Assembly: GCF_014489555.1 (NCBI RefSeq)
Contig: NZ_CP060786.1
Location: 43,504 to 107,503 of the forward strand
Direction of reading: 5' to 3'
Length of the DNA stretch: 64,000 nucleotides
Source: Hymenobacter qilianensis
GTDB lineage: Bacteria; Bacteroidota; Bacteroidia; Cytophagales; Hymenobacteraceae
Shown here: positions 63,417-64,000 of the stretch, piece by piece
Numbering within the stretch: the stretch's first letter is position 1
Layout of the letters: the number at the start of each line of letters is the position of its first letter
Made by a program: the position numbers and the translations under genes
The notes under the pieces: generated by a model
Seen by the model: only the letters and a program-made list of their open reading frames with translations
Told to the model about the DNA's origin: nothing
Databases searched by the model: none

Positions 63417-64000
63417 TCCCCCTCCAACGGGAACGGAGTGCGCAGGCCGTTAGTCCGAAATTTCGCGCGCCCAAAAAAGGGTTAAAGGATAAGGAGCTGC
63501 TGCTGGCGTACCGTGATCTGCTGCGGGGGGCGATTACGGAGCTTACCTTCCAGTCGGCCTTCTGGAAAACGGCCAAGACGCAGCTCAAAAAAGAGAGTGG
63601 GGGGAAATGCGCGTACTGCGAAGCGAACACGGAAATTGTTGCCCACGGGGACGTGGAACACTACCGGCCCAAGAGTGTATACTGGTGGCTGGCGTATACC
63701 TACGACAACTACTTGTACGCCTGCCAGATCTGCAATCAGGTTTACAAGAGTGATAACTTCCCTATTGCTGGGAATGCTCTTTTTCCGGGCCCCGCCATTT
63801 CCGCGACGACCACGGACGCGGAAATTGAGCAGTTGGCCGGCCGTCTATCTCCGGATCCCCTCGCCGTGGACGCCGAGTATACCCTAGCATCGTATCTGGC
63901 TGAACATCAGAGGGAGAAAGCTTTCTTACTCAACCCTTACTTCGATGATCCGCGGGAGTACTTTGCCTACGAGGCAGATGAGCTCACCAGAGAAGTTAAG
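63413..64000 (+). CDS. Septu PtuB-like HNH nuclease (3' truncated by the window end)
   Basis: The start ATG 63413 overlaps the PtuA stop by four bases (ATGA). The frame stays open to the last base of the window, giving 196 residues of an incomplete protein. A PtuB-type HNH/zinc motif is visible: KCAYCEANTEIVAHGDVEHY with C66, C69, E82 and H83, followed by RPKS and then CQICNQVYKSDNFP with C104, C107 and N108. This matches the CxxC...EHxxPK...CxxCN pattern of the family. PtuA and PtuB together form a complex that cuts phage DNA. Because translation is coupled, the two are made together. Confidence 0.8.
   Translation, partial: MIPLQRERSAQAVSPKFRAPKKGLKDKELLLAYRDLLRGAITELTFQSAFWKTAKTQLKKESGGKCAYCEANTEIVAHGDVEHYRPKSVYWWLAYTYDNYLYACQICNQVYKSDNFPIAGNALFPGPAISATTTDAEIEQLAGRLSPDPLAVDAEYTLASYLAEHQREKAFLLNPYFDDPREYFAYEADELTREVK

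Noticed and set aside
1..64000. tRNA, rRNA and CRISPR arrays
   Set aside because: No cloverleaf, ribosomal RNA signature or regularly spaced repeat was recognised on either strand.

Overview
The window looks like accessory DNA, probably a large plasmid or an integrated conjugative element, from a high-GC Bacteroidota organism close to Hymenobacter. This is an inference from protein style: DUF3945, toprim/DUF3991, DUF6660, DUF6122, DUF6503 and DUF305 families, a CzcA-TolC fusion, and lipoproteins with short Bacteroidota lipoboxes. No rRNA, tRNA or CRISPR array was found.

Layout. (1) 1-2.5 kb: plasmid-type genes (DUF3945-like tail, toprim protein, small hypothetical). (2) 2.5-3.8 kb: decayed DNA with relics of a DUF389 membrane protein and of a metal P-type ATPase C-terminus. 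(3) 3.8-8.1 kb: a giant multidomain multicopper oxidase, frameshifted. (4) 8.3-28 kb, minus strand: metal homeostasis. It holds a CsoR-type regulator with a thioredoxin-like and a Cys-rich protein; a Zn/Cd P-type ATPase with DUF3703; a NicO-like transporter, Fur-family regulator, CzcB and a CzcA-TolC fusion; DUF6660 and a TonB receptor; DUF4396 and two DUF305 lipoproteins; and CopA, a cupredoxin and an HMA-AraC regulator. (5) 28.2-50 kb, plus strand: DUF1259, heavy-metal-binding-domain proteins, a third DUF305, a TolC/adaptor/RND efflux operon, a second HMA-AraC regulator, a histidine kinase and response regulator, a Csp-type copper storage protein, CopZ, a DUF2231 Met-rich protein and a PcoA-like copper oxidase. 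(6) 50.4-52.7 kb: a patchwork of a broken DUF2625 gene, lower-GC DUF6503 and DUF2911 genes and a truncated DUF6122 gene. (7) 52.9-64 kb: a tyrosine recombinase followed by a defence island: an AT-rich three-gene Lamassu/DdmABC-like (ABC-3C) operon, a DUF2235 hydrolase with an unknown partner, and a Septu-like ATPase/HNH pair that runs off the window.

How it works together: the metal genes cover efflux across both membranes (RND/TolC, P-type ATPases), periplasmic oxidation and binding (multicopper oxidase, cupredoxin, Met-rich and HMBD proteins), cytosolic buffering (CopZ, Csp) and sensing (CsoR, Fur, HMA-AraC). A 12-base motif, AAATTATGCAAG on the gene-sense strand, recurs nine times and only between genes, mostly 80-120 bases upstream of copper-type genes. 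It may define a shared regulon that has not been described.

Caution: at least 17 genes or gene junctions show an apparent single missing base, always in the same direction and often in a G or C run. Most 'broken' genes here are probably consensus deletion errors rather than true pseudogenes. They are reported below as single genes across the shift.
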